From positions 289,620,140 through 289,684,139 of the forward strand of contig CM046875.1 of assembly GCA_025667525.1 (NCBI GenBank): DNA of 64,000 nt, read 5' to 3'. A model generated the notes under the pieces. That model worked only from the letters and a program-made list of their open reading frames with translations. It searched no databases and was not told where the DNA came from. Made by a program: the position numbers and the translations under genes. Below, piece by piece: positions 47,421-58,832 of the stretch. The stretch is from Glebionis coronaria (lineage: Eukaryota; Streptophyta; Magnoliopsida; Asterales; Asteraceae). Position 1 is the stretch's first letter. Each line of letters begins with the position of its first letter.

Positions 47421-49118
47421 TAAATCTGGGGAGTTTCGTCAAGCTCATGACGTTAAACAAGCGCTTCTCGGGAGGCAACTCATGTATTATCTATATATTA
47501 TCTATCTAATAAGTGATGGAGGTGCGTGCCACTTCCATTTGTGTGTTCCGTGTTGTTTTTGAATGTTTAGGTTTTCACGGATATGTAGCATCTCGAGTCT
47601 CAATCCGAATACCTATTTTGTCGGGAGCCGATATCCTTTATCTTTTGACTAATTATTTTCTATTGCATAATTAATAAACGGCTTTAGATTTACGTAGAGA
47701 CCCCTCGATTTCAGAAATATGCATTAAAGTCGTTGAATTTTAGTATGGGGTAACATTCTCGTACTAAAAAACATTGAGGACAATGTGTAGTTTTAGTATG
47801 GGGGTATCTATCGATATCATACTAAATTTATACTTAATTCCCTTGTAATCCTATATTACCATAAAAAAATATGTGTTGTATGCCAAAAATATTTAAAAGA
47901 ATAAAAAAAGAGAAAAAAAAGAAAAAGAAAAAAAAGAGACCTAAGTGTTTGACTTTCCATTGGGTGAGAACGAAAATAAAATTTTGACTCGATTGAGCGT
48001 GTTGAGCTCTAGCATATCCCTTTACAAAGCTTGATTGTTTTTGTGAATCATTTAGAGTGGGTTCCATAAGTGACTTTATACTCGCATTAATAGTTTCCAT
48101 GGGTGATCTTAAACTTGCTTAAACAAATGAGAAATGATATAGAAAAATTTATGTAAAGATGTTTCTTAATTACAAAGGCTAGTTTTTGTAATTTTTACTC
48201 CCAACACCTTGTGACAATTATTTAAATAAATTCAAACGGTATAAAAGATTCTTAGTTTTAAAACAACTTCCTTTAAAAATTGTATATGATTAATCAAGGT
48301 CCGCATTAGGGTATATTAGCGTCATCGAATGGGATACTAAATTTGGCGAAATGTATAAATCCCAAAATATCCGAAAGGTTGAGGATAATATTGCTATAAA
48401 TCCAAAATTTTTTACAAGAATGAGGATGAATAACCAAAGTCATAATAAAGCGTCCGATGAAAGTCACCAAACGGTGTACACCATAATAAATAAAAGGCCA
48501 TGATCTTAAAAGCTGCAATATTGACTATCAAGTGAAATAAGGCAAGTTTCAAATCCATAATAAAGCGTGTTAAATTAAACCTTAGCGGGTACTTTCGATT
48601 TAACCATATGGGACTTTTGAGGATCGGGTTTTTAACTGCTTGTCAATTAAACCGTCTTTCTTTATCTTCGGATTAAATAAGTATAAAGGGAGTATTGAGT
48701 CAACAAATTAAAAATTACAAGTTTTTAACATCTTTACTTAAATCTACGATGATCTTATTTTTTAAGCTTTTATTGGGTGAAGTGAAAACCATGGATGATG
48801 AATTTTACCCATGAGGGCCAAATACTTATGAATGCTTTTTGTTCTGTGATCCCTAAGCGTTAATTTCCAAAATTAATGAAAGGCTAAACAAGATGGTCTC
48901 GTAAAAATAAATAACATAGCAATAGTGATCATAAATAAATAATGTTGGTGATTTTAAGTGTGTGTGTAAATAATTGTGTCTTATTAAAAATAGTTAAAAC
49001 GGGACGTTTAGAAATTTACGTTTTTACCTTACGATAAAAACTTTGCTACTTTCTAAGTAATTAAATTTGGGGGTGATCGTAAAGTTTTATCGGATATATT
49101 GCGCGGGACTTGCAATAG
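47421..49118 (+). other. 3' untranslated region of element F
   Basis: Polypurine-like tracts TTTAGTATGGGG at 47739-47750 and 47792-47804 flank the palindrome ACATTGAGGACAATGT at 47771-47786. No gene is supported; the Lys/Phe-rich frame at 47834-48100 (minus) is low complexity. The rest is AT-rich and unannotatable. Confidence 0.7.
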
Positions 49119-49133
49119 TCTAGTATGGGGGCT
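49119..49133 (+). promoter_or_regulatory. Terminal polypurine tract of element F
   Basis: TCTAGTATGGGGGCT directly before TGATGAG at 49134, matching the internal tract of the same element. Confidence 0.75.
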
Positions 49134-50105
49134 TGATGAGTTACTTAATAATCATAATTTTACCCTAAGTTAAAAGATAAAAAAGGCGAAAAAGAGATAA
49201 AAACGAACATATATCCTATGTTTTTTGATTTTATTTTACAGATCCGGTTTCCCGACAAAAAGACGAAACCAACGTCAAAAAGTCATCCCGAGCACGGTTT
49301 TGAAAAGAGCACGAAAAACAAAGTCAACGGAAGAAAAGCAATCAAGTGAGACACATATTTTGGTTCTATAATCTCAGCCAAAAGATTAAGTTAATTATAC
49401 AAATTTGTATATTAAACTTAAAAAAATCTGTCCATCTCAATAAACCACACAGCCCAGCATTAATTTTCGTCTTGGGCCTATGTCACACGAAAGCCAACCA
49501 GCCCACTCCTTTTGTGATATGGCCTGAATTGGGCCTCATAGTCATCCAAACCCACAACCACCAGCTCAACCATCAAACAATATTTTGTGTGAAGAAAAAA
49601 AGGACGAGAAGTATTATTTTCACAAGTCAACATATAGGGTTTCATACCCTAATTTTTATCAGCCGCAACCTCAAACCCTCCCATCTCAACATCCGCCGAA
49701 ACCCTAATCCCAATTCCATTTTCCCTCCATCTTCACAGCATAACAAAATCATGACACCATCAAACCCACCCGAAGACTCAGATAAAATAAAGATGATGCT
49801 AGATTTTGGCTTGTACAAGTGATGAAAGAAAGTGACAAGGCAATGCAAACATACATCATCCCATGTGCACATGAAGACACAACAAGACCCACGTGATATA
49901 GGCCACGTTGGCAATCTTGGTAAATAGATTGGGCGCCAAAACTATCAAGAAGCACCTAAGGGTCGAGATTAAAAGTTGAAGGCTGCAAGTTTCATCTAAT
50001 AGATGCGGAAGACTCAATAAAGCACAAAGGCAAATTCAAAGTTTTACCTTCACAAAGAAAGCACAAGACTAGAAGAAAAAGAATATCCAAGACTATTATT
50101 TTGTT

Positions 50106-50115
50106 CTATAAATAG
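50106..50115 (+). promoter_or_regulatory. TATA box in element F LTR
   Basis: CTATAAATAG about 970 bp into the LTR, a position similar to that of E's TATA box (about 1060 bp). Confidence 0.5.
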
Positions 50116-50454
50116 TGTAAGCCTTATAGCATCAGCTGTGTGCTTTATTTTTTAGTATTTTATCAATTTAATTTCTGCTTTGTACTTTTTTTTACTAAAA
50201 ATTAATGAAAAGTTCCTTTTAGTTTCCATTCAATATGTTCTTTCAAATTTTTATTTTTTGTTGCAACTTGTTTGATTTGAAAAATGAAATAAAATTTTGC
50301 TACTGATAAACCAAAAAGAAAAAAAGAATTGAGTAGTTCTTTTTTAGTTAATTTGTAATCTTTAAATTTCTGTTTTAATTTCGAAAATCAATTGTCTTTA
50401 TTTTGAATTGTATACGAATTTCTTATGGATTAATTTGAAGTTAAAGTTTCAATT

Positions 50455-50946
50455 CAAAAAAATTATTTGTTGTTATTACTTAATCTTGAATCAAGAAAAT
50501 AATATCTTCTTTTTTTTGTCATTGTTAAAAGAAAAAAAGGAGTAGAAGTTCAGTATTTATTATTCCTTTTTTAAAAGTATTTTAATTTAATGGTTAAGAT
50601 TCGAAAAAAAGAGAGTTTGGTTATCTTGTTTTACTTTGCTACTATTACGAACATAAAAAAAAAAGAAATCTGGTTTGAAAGGTTGGTGTACGGGTCTTTC
50701 AAAAAAATTTATTTGTTGTTATTACTTAATCTTGAATCAAGAAAAGAATATCTTCTTTTTTTGGTCACTGTTGAAAGAAAAAAAAGGAGTAGAAGTTCAA
50801 TATTTATTATCCCTTTTTTAAAAGTATTTTAATTTAATTGTTAAGATTAAAAAAAGAGAGTTTGGTTATCTTGTTTTACTTTGCTACTATTACGAAAAGA
50901 AAAAAAAAGAAATCTAGTTCGAAAGGTTGGTGTATGGGTCATATGT
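50455..50946 (+). repeat. Tandem duplication of about 246 bp in element F LTR
   Basis: Two adjacent copies (about 50455-50700 and 50701-50946), recognisable by GTTGTTATTACTTAATC, GGAGTAGAAGTTCA and GGTTATCTTGTTTTAC in both. They differ by scattered substitutions and A/T-run length changes, so the duplication is not recent. Confidence 0.85.
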
Positions 50947-52397
50947 TTGAAGTATGTTCGAGACAGATTTGGGCATAAGAGCTATGATGGAAGGCTCGGC
51001 TGGGTTTTAGAGCTTATATGGATAAGCATAGGATTTTAGTAAACGTAGCAGATCAGCTAGTTTAGCATCGGAAGCAAGTAATGTTCTTTTCCTCATTTGT
51101 TCTATCTTTTTAGTTTTAGTTTAACTGTTTGTATGATATAGCTTAGTTCTGCAGTTATTTAATTGAGTTTATTTGTATTTATTCACCTTGTTTCATATTA
51201 ATGTTGGAGTTTTTGTATACCCTTTAGGAAAAGAGCAACAAATAGGGTAAGCGTGCACGACGATTTAGGAAAACCGTGTGTGAATGACCCTAAAAGTGAG
51301 TTCGTTCTCAAGGAGGCAAGTGCGTTGTGTTAAGAGATGATTTTGATTTGTGATTATATGATTGAGAAATAAAGAAAGAAATGAGATTAGAAGAGAAAGA
51401 CGGATTAAACTAAGACGAAAAAGGCGATCACGTAAAACCGTAAATAGTGCAAAAATTAAAATTTTAACCTAAAAATTCCTAAAAATTACTAAAAATCCAC
51501 AATAATATTCTAAGAGTTTACAAAAAATCCAAACTTGCTAAAACCTTTTAATTAATTAGATAATGACTTTTTAATGCTAATTAAAGCCCTAAAAATCACA
51601 ATTAATTATTAAAAAGCCCTAAACAAGATCTTAAAGTTTGTAAACCTCAAAAATATCCTAATTAAGCTAAAAGTATTTTTAAAAATTTAAAACCAAATAA
51701 AACTATTTTTAAACACTTAAAAACTATTAAAATCAATTAAAACTTAAATTAATTCTAGAAAATAACTGAAAACCCCTAAAAAGATTTGGAAAGTTACAAA
51801 ACTCCTAATTAAGTGTCTACAATCTAGGAAAATGTAAAAACTTAAAAATCAAACTTTTAATTTTTAATAATAAAATAATATTAAAATATTCAAAAAAATT
51901 CAAAGTTTATAAAAATAATTCTAAAAAATTACCAAAAATCTAGAATAATGTAACTAAGACAAAAATGCAATTAAAAGTTTCTAAAACCTATTTAATAATT
52001 TTATATTAAATTTTAAAGTTGGTTAAAAACCCTAAAATCTTATAAAATCAAAAATAAGACTTTTTGAAAACTTAAAGTGATGTAAACCTCAAAAATATAA
52101 TTAAAAACCTAAAAACTATTTTTTCAGATTTTTAAAATACTTTTTCCTATTTTTTATTCACTTTCTAAAATTTAAACTTAAAATAATCCTAAAAAATTAA
52201 TTAAGTACGGGAAAAATAAACTTTTTGCACCAAAAAGTCCTAAAACTAAATAAAAACAAAAGAAAAATACTAACTTGTAAAAACCCTAAGAAAATAAGCT
52301 GGAATAAGCTTTTAAATAAGCTGTTAGTTAAATAAGCTACAAAACAGATATTACTTAAATATCAAACAAACCAAGTGATAACCAGTCAAAGACCCTA

Positions 52398-52466
52398 GGG
52401 CAACTGGTTATCACGTTGGTGTGTGAGAGGAGTGGCGCAGGTTCGAGTCCTGGCCACGTCCTTTTT
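52398..52466 (+). other. tRNA-like module inside solo LTR G
   Basis: GGGCAACTGGTTA (52398-52410) resembles an A box, GGTTCGAGTCC (52440-52450) is a perfect B box with four paired T-arm bases around it, and TTTTT (52462-52466) follows as a possible Pol III terminator, with a longer T run just downstream. Acceptor arms do not pair. It is antisense to the LTR. Confidence 0.62.
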
Positions 52467-53830
52467 GAAAAACTTTTTTTTTAAAACTTTGAAAACACAA
52501 ACACAGTAACTTATACTCACTCTAAACAAACTTTTGATGCAAATTAAGCTAAAAATCAAGCCTAGAAAGTACAAAACGTGCCCAGATACAATTTTGACTG
52601 ATGAACACAAGAAGTGATATCTTCACTTGTGAAGAATGGAACAAGAGGAGCAAGTTCTTGGATTTTGTGGTGTTTGATGGACAATAGGGGCACCCCTACA
52701 CTCAGTTGAGTATAGGGAGTCAATATTAACACAAAAAACTAGCAAGTATTAGCCACAAATCACACAAACAAGCTCAAACTGTTTCTGATTAAGCCTATGG
52801 GTGGTCTGAGGGTGTTTTACTGGTTCAAATGGCACACAAATGGATTTAAATGGCTCAAATCTTGTATTTAGTCCAACCAAATGGCAAATAAGCAATACAC
52901 AATCCTACCAATCACTTAACCCTAACAAGGCTTGGTGAGCCAAATCTACAATAAACAGTCACTAGGGCACTTAACTGATTTTATGCTATTTTCAATATTT
53001 TAACATACAAATTTGATTAAAACTCCAACAAACTGAAACCTTATGGCCAATATCACCCTAAACTATCAAAACAAACATGTCTAGAATAGTTTTAAACCAA
53101 GAACTTGTCATAAATTCTGCCTAAAACACAAATCCAAACACCCCTTAATATTTTCAGAAAATGTTTTAACTAAGAAAATGAATTCAAATCACACTCAAAC
53201 TGATTTCCAACACCTTAATATGCATACCAAGGCTCAAATAAGCATATTCAAACAGCAAAGTTAACAAATCAACAACTTTCATACAAATCATACAAATCAC
53301 ATAATACTGAATATTTTTGAAAAAATGAAAAAGGAAACAAGGATGCTACCTTGTTGGGCCTACATCCAGGCCCAACAGTGACTGAAAAGTCACCTCCAAT
53401 CAGGCTGGGGCCTGAGCAGAATCTCTATAAGCTACTTGAAAGGAAGATGATGATGATATTTGTCTTTGATTTGAACCTGCCAAAACAAACAACCAAGAGC
53501 AAGGGTCACTGGTACAAGAGCTTAGGCTTATAGGATTAACTTATTGACAAGTTAACCTATAGCTTAAAGCTTTTAAAAAGAAAGCACAAATATAAAAGAC
53601 TGTTTTTTTCTTCACTGAAAATTTTGAAAATTTAGGAAAACTTAAAACCTTTTGAAACAAGTAAAACAACAATAAAAATCAACAAAACTTTTAAGCAATG
53701 AAAGTAAATTGGCACTTCTTTTCTCATCAACAAACTCTAAACCATTTTTTCATTCATCAAAAATGGATTTACAAGATTGTGATCAAAAGAGAAAAACAAG
53801 GACAAAAGGGGTATGCACAGCTCACATCCT

Positions 53831-53840
53831 CCTTTTATAG
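53831..53840 (-). promoter_or_regulatory. TATA box in solo LTR G
   Basis: Minus strand CTATAAAAGG followed by AGGATGTGAG; same core as E's LTR. The LTR could still act as a promoter. Confidence 0.55.
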
Positions 53841-55050
53841 CCTCTCATAGAACTATCTAGATAATCTGAATAAAATAATACAAGCTAAAACCCTAATGTT
53901 TAAAAATCCAAAAATGCCCTTGAGTCTTGACTTGGAATCTTGGTCAAAATGGAGCATGTGATGTAGCCAGCTGTTGTGAGGTGATCAGGAACGTTCATTG
54001 TGCCTTTGGGACCAAGGACTAACATCTAGCCATTTATTTTGTCTGGTATTGGGTTTGGGGGAAAGTGACGGGTGCAGGGGACCCTTGGGGATGTCACATG
54101 TGTTGGTTGGGGTCATGGGTTTTGTGTGGGATGGGATGACAAAACCCTTAATTAGTGATCTGGAAGTATTTAGCCACAAACCCTTTGTTTTGAAAAAGAT
54201 TGAAACTGGTAAATTTAGGGTTTATGTGGGGATTAGAGGGTGATTAATCTGATTTGGGGAAAAAAAGATTTAAAATTGTGTTTTGGTGGGAAGGGTTTAA
54301 TTAAATAAGTTTAAACCGTGAGTGGAGGGTGACGTGGGAAGATGGGTGAGGTGGTGTGATGTGGTTGGCTGGTGGGGTGACATGGAGAGGTGATTGGTTG
54401 GGGTAGGTTTGCTGGTCTGGCAGAAATGGTCCCTTGGTTTCCTGGTTTTGTTCATGTTGTATAAAATAGCTCAAAACAACTTTTCCTTTGAAAACAAGTT
54501 TGGGCAGTTGACATTTTTGGCACAAAATGTTTTATAACTTGTATCAAGGACTTCAAATGTAAATTTATGATATTTGAAGGACTGATTTTGGCATTTTCTT
54601 CATTCTTCAAGGTTTGACTTGTTTGTTGACTTCTTGGAGGACCAAGATTGACAATTTAGTTTTGTTGAGGGACTAAATTTGCCAATTGTTCAAAGTTAAG
54701 GGTCCTTTTTGTAATTTTGACAAACTTTAGGGACCAAACTTGTAATTATGAAGATACAAGGGTATAAAGTGTCAATTATTCCATATTGGAGGACCAATCT
54801 TCATAATTCTTCAAATCTTCAAGGTTTTTCTTTGGAAAATTCTTCATTAGGGCTTGGTTCATCGTGCGGCTTCGTTTCCCGTGTTCGTTTTTACTGATTC
54901 TTGTGATCTTTTGTCATTTTCTCAATATCCGTACCTAAAATACACAAGCAACAAACACAAGCATATATTTGGGTATTTTGATGATATTTAATGCATTTTA
55001 AGCCTTATTTGGACGATGAGACTATGTATAAAAACAGTCTCATCACATAT

Positions 55051-55940
55051 CAATCTGTGTGAGCTAAGTTAGTCATTAATGTTGTTAAAAATTATTGACA
55101 GGTTAATAGTTTAGTATGTTGCGTTTCATTCTAAGATTGATTTATTAAGCTATGTTATTCAGTTTGGATTTATGTTTAGTAAAAAGGGGTTTCAAAGTAT
55201 ATCGGGCTTTCAAGCCTGCTTGTTGTTTTCTAATTAATCATTACATTTAACTTGAGTTGTATTTTAAGCCCATCTAGTCTGCTTTGGTTAAAACTTATGT
55301 GAAAAAAGAAGAATTTCAAAAAAGTCATCATCGGGGAGATTCAAACCCCTGACTTCTCACAAAACCAACAAGCACACTAAACACTAGCCTCTTAACCATA
55401 TGCTCTAGTGAGATATTTGGTATATATTTGCATTATGTTATTTATATAGGTTATTTAGCTTAGTAATTTACTAGTGTAACATAAACTATTGGTATTAATT
55501 TGGTGAGTAAATGATTTTATAAACTTTTTTTAGTCAGTTTTATTTTAAATAGAGTGTGAAAAATTCTTCTTAGCGAAATACGTTTTTTTATTTAAATTAG
55601 TTTTAAATCAATTTAGTTTTTTTCAGAAGTAGACTTTTATCATTTTTATATTTTAGCATTTGCATCCTAATTTAATTGTAGCTTGCATTTTAATTTTGTA
55701 TTTTTAATTATAATAATTAAATTTTCATTTGCATTAGCATATTACTTGTTATTTGTTTATGTACATTCCCGATAACTATTTATGCTTCCCGTAATATAAT
55801 TGCATTTTCATAATCCGAAAACAAAAACGAATCATTCAAACACTTTAATCTACAAAACCAATAACGATATATCCCATTCACCTTGTTGGCAACACGACTC
55901 GAGTAATCACTTATCCTGTATTTTTACACACATATTTGCG
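55051..55940 (+). repeat. 3' LTR of element F, part right of solo LTR G
   Basis: AT-rich continuation of F's LTR with an antisense tRNA-like module at 55318-55411. The right boundary is uncertain because the partner LTR is outside the window; between 55940 and 56194 I see nothing annotatable. Confidence 0.5.
55318..55411 (-). other. tRNA-like module inside element F LTR
   Basis: On the minus strand: GAGCATATGGTTAAGAGGC (within 55408-55384) fits an A box, GGGGTTTGAATCTCCC (55349-55334) is a T-arm-like hairpin with a B-box core, and six T residues (55323-55318) follow as a Pol III-type terminator. The A-to-B distance is close to that of real tRNA genes. It is antisense to element F. Confidence 0.62.
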
Positions 55941-56194
55941 GGTTTTTGCACGTTGACTTTTCCTAAAGGTTAACTTGTTGACTTTCACATATTTGTGCGT
56001 ATATTTATTGTATTGGATTTGTTATACATGATATTGCACGGATCATTAGTGTGCAGGAGAATAGAAATAAAAACACAAGTGTTAAGTTAAATGTTTACAA
56101 ACACCATTGTTTAGAAACGGAGCATCATCCATTAGTAACCATTCAAACTACCGTTTCATGTGCCCTTCTTCTTGTAGATCTTGGCAAGGAATCT

Positions 56195-57504
56195 TCAAAT
56201 GCAATTGAACATCCCCTTTGTTTTCTTGAATTCCAACGAGGCGTCCGAGATTTCGGGTAGTTTGCTAAGGTATTCCAGAGATGATAGCCTAGAATCCGGA
56301 AGCGCATCGTCGTCACTAGCCGATGAAGATGAGCTAGTGAGAGGATGAGTTCTCTTCCCTTTTCTATTGGTTTGGTACCCTAACGGCCTTCTCATACTAA
56401 TATTTCTAATGGGAGTCATGACACGATCAACAAGGTTGTATGTACCTACTCTACCACTAGAGCTTGATGAATGTGGGGATATGTGTCTGAAGAGACGGGT
56501 CAGCAACATACCATAAGGTAGCATGCTTGTAGCAAGATTTTGGATATGAGACATCCTATTGACTATGTAGTAGGCAAGGTTAAAGTGTATGCTATAGTGC
56601 AAACTATAGAGCATTTAGCTAAGACATGCATTGATGTGGTCCTTTTTCCCACCAAGCACATAGCGTTGCAACGCAATATTCTATCCCATTCACATACTCT
56701 TGTTTGAGCTCTCAAGCTTCCATTCCATATGGGTCCTTGTGGATCACTTTGTCTTCATTAGAAATCCTAGTTGATTGAGTTCTAGGTTTATATAGAGTTG
56801 CTAATGACATCTTTGCTATCTAGTCTACATTTTTACCTATCTTGGGCATCCCTAGGAATGTTTGTTTTGTCAAGGGCTGTGAAAGAGTGGAGGTCCGAGT
56901 AAATAGAAGTTCCAATATTAGGTATCCTAAGGATATGAGAAAAGTTGTCTAAAGAGAAAGTGTAGTCATGTCCATTTGCTTGGCAATTTAGGTGGAGGAT
57001 GCGGTTTTCATCAAAGGTGACATTTACGGAAATGTAGAACTCAAGAACAAATTCAGGACAAATTTGCTCATCTATGTCTAAAAGGCAATCAAAGTTGATT
57101 CTACAAAAGACTTCACGAATGTTGGTGTCATTTATGAAAGATGGGTCAACTGAACGACCTTCGTGAAAGGTGCGGTTTTCTAGTTCTTTACACACGGATT
57201 TTTGTGCGGAGGTTAGGTGTTTTGTTTTGTGAAAGGCGGGTATGTAAATAGCGGTATCATTATGATCATAAGTCCACGTGAAAGGCATGTTTGATCCTAA
57301 GGAATAATTTTTCAAAGTTAGTCAAATTTGAGAAATAACTAGAGGTATGCCTAGTGTAAGCCTATATGCTACAAATGTAGAGGTGCGGTTATCTCGACTC
57401 AAAAATATTTTCAAAGAGAAATGTTGAATGCATAATTTTTTTGAGATAACCCAAACACTCCTAAAGTTTAATGTAGCTTCAAATTCACGTATTAGAAAAT
57501 GCAT
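56195..57504 (-). pseudogene. Extra 3' reading frame of copia element H (plant-transposon-protein-like)
   Basis: Three minus-strand pieces in order: 57504-57322, 57315-56833 and 56614-56195, separated by stops. The middle piece contains CPEFVLEFY and FSHILRIP; the last contains LPYGMLLTRLF followed by a Ser-rich, charged tail. I recall this layout from the domain called 'putative plant transposon protein' found beside LTR retrotransposons; no search was possible. It lies directly downstream of the copia RNase H remnant (58820-58115) on the same strand, so I read it as an extra 3' ORF of that element. Function unknown. Confidence 0.6.
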
Positions 57505-58114
57505 ATGGGTTATGCAATTCCTTTAGCATTCATGAGTCCGTATGCCATGATCAATACATCGTTTTTAGATATTTGGTATTTACAATGATGAAAAGCAATT
57601 TTTCGGCATGTCCTAAGTAGTGAGAATGATTTTGAAAAAGCTTTTGATCAGTTAGGAATTCTTAGTAATGCCTATTGATTTGGTTTGAAAGAATTATGTT
57701 TTTCAATTGGTTTTAACATCATAATCAACTAATGCATACATTGAATTTACTAATCTAGTAGAATCTCCAATTTTAATTTTGTGCAAATTAAATAGAACCC
57801 TTGACTCAGATTAAGAGAAATAAATTAATGAAGAAATTTAGTAGAGGATACTTCTGATGGATGATTAGAAACGAATTGAATGGTTGGTTATTTTCTAGAT
57901 GGGTTTGAGAGATGATAAATTGGTGGTTTTGGTCGTATATGCAGAAAATAAGAGCGAGAGTGTGATAATTGGGGTGTTTGGCATTTAGTTTAGACTTGGA
58001 GAACTTCTCTACAGTCCCATTGACCCTTTTGAAAAAGGGTCCGTCCGCCCGTGCAGAGATCAGCAGGGTTTGTATTTTAAGACAAAATTTCTAGAAGTCA
58101 TAATCCTAGCCTTA
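57505..58114 (-). other. Linker between RNase H and extra ORF in element H
   Basis: No intact frame. On the minus strand it reads as broken, Ser/Pro-rich coding-like sequence with stops, compatible with the decayed start of the extra ORF. Confidence 0.4.
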
Positions 58115-58832
58115 GTAAGTTGAATGGTTCACGTTTAAGTGGTTTGGTCAAGGTTCGGCTACGTTATCTATCGAGGATACCTTTTCTATAGAGATATTAC
58201 CTTTTTAAACGTTGTCCCTTAGAAAGTGATGTCGAATTTCGATGTGTTTGGTTTGTGAATGTAGAACGGGATTCTTTTTGAGATCAATGTCTCCTTTATT
58301 ATAAGAAGGATGGTCACGTCTTCCAGCTTGATATCATAATCAACAAGGACTTTCTTCATCCACAACGCTTGTTGACATGCTTTTTCCGCCGACACGTACT
58401 CGGCCTCGGTTGTGGAAATTGCAAGTATCGTTTGCTTTTTCGAGAACCATGAGATTAGACAATACCCGATAAATGTACATATACCACTTGTACTTTTTCT
58501 ATCAACATAGTCACCAGCATGGTCCGAATCTGCATAAAAAATTGTTTCCATTCCCGTGCCCTTGGGATTCCAAAACCCAATATGAGTGGTTCCTTTGATG
58601 TATCTAAAGATTCTCTTGATGTATCTTGAAAATGAGACACATACAAACACTAAACATGATATCCGACCTACTTGACGCGAGGTAAAGTAAACTAACAATC
58701 ATACCTCGATATTTGGTACTATCAACAAAATCATTAGTTTCATCTTTGGTTAGTTTAGTTTCCGTTGAAATTGGTGTGTCTGTTGCTTTAGACTCTTCTA
58801 GTCCAAATTTCTGTAACGTTTATTTTATTGTC
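58115..58832 (-). pseudogene. Copia RT end and RNase H remnant (element H)
   Basis: The minus-strand frame 58698-58219 shows copia RNase H motifs: FYADSDHAGDYVDRKSTSG, SKKQTILAISTTEAEYV and ALWMKKVL. Upstream (about 58820-58700), in another frame, is a short end of RT (YRGMIVSLLYLASSRSDIMF). Downstream the frame continues with stops to about 58115 (GNISIEKVSSIDNVAEP). The first two thirds of the element are missing: at 58833 sequence of another repeat begins. It is a truncated relic with no function. Confidence 0.8.

Larger units (their letters stand above)
49134..51198 (+). repeat. 3' LTR of element F, part left of solo LTR G
   Basis: Starts TGATGAGTTACTT after the polypurine tract; TATA box CTATAAATAG at 50106-50115; a tandem duplication of about 246 bp at 50455-50946. 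The open frame 49346-49822 lies within the LTR and has no recognised domain. It continues at 55051 after G. Confidence 0.75.
51199..55045 (-). mobile_element. Element G: Athila-like solo LTR
   Basis: 3847 bp, minus orientation, related to E's LTR: similar start (TGATGAGACTG at 55045), a TATA box CTATAAAAGG at 53840-53831, and a similar end. No internal sequence or primer site is attached, and it is bracketed by the 5-bp duplication CATAT (51194-51198 and 55046-55050). This is what remains after recombination between two LTRs of one element. The 3' terminal dinucleotide is TA-mutated (plus strand TAATGTTGG). Confidence 0.85.
42423..55940 (+). mobile_element. Element F: old Athila-like retrotransposon, 5' end outside the window
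   Basis: Contains gag (from about 42460, cut on the left by D), protease, RT, RNase H and integrase to about 47420, a 3' region with the same polypurine/palindrome arrangement as A, B and E, a terminal polypurine tract at 49119-49133 and a 3' LTR starting at 49134. The LTR is split by solo LTR G. Many stops and several frameshifts show it is the oldest element here. The right LTR edge is not defined; about 55940 is a guess from where AT-rich LTR-like sequence changes character. Confidence 0.75.

Noticed and set aside
47834..48100. 88-codon minus-strand frame downstream of F
   Set aside because: Phe-rich low complexity from an A-rich tract in the 3' region.
49346..49822. 158-codon frame as a gene
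   Set aside because: Lies inside F's LTR, has no known motif, and overlaps frames on the other strand.
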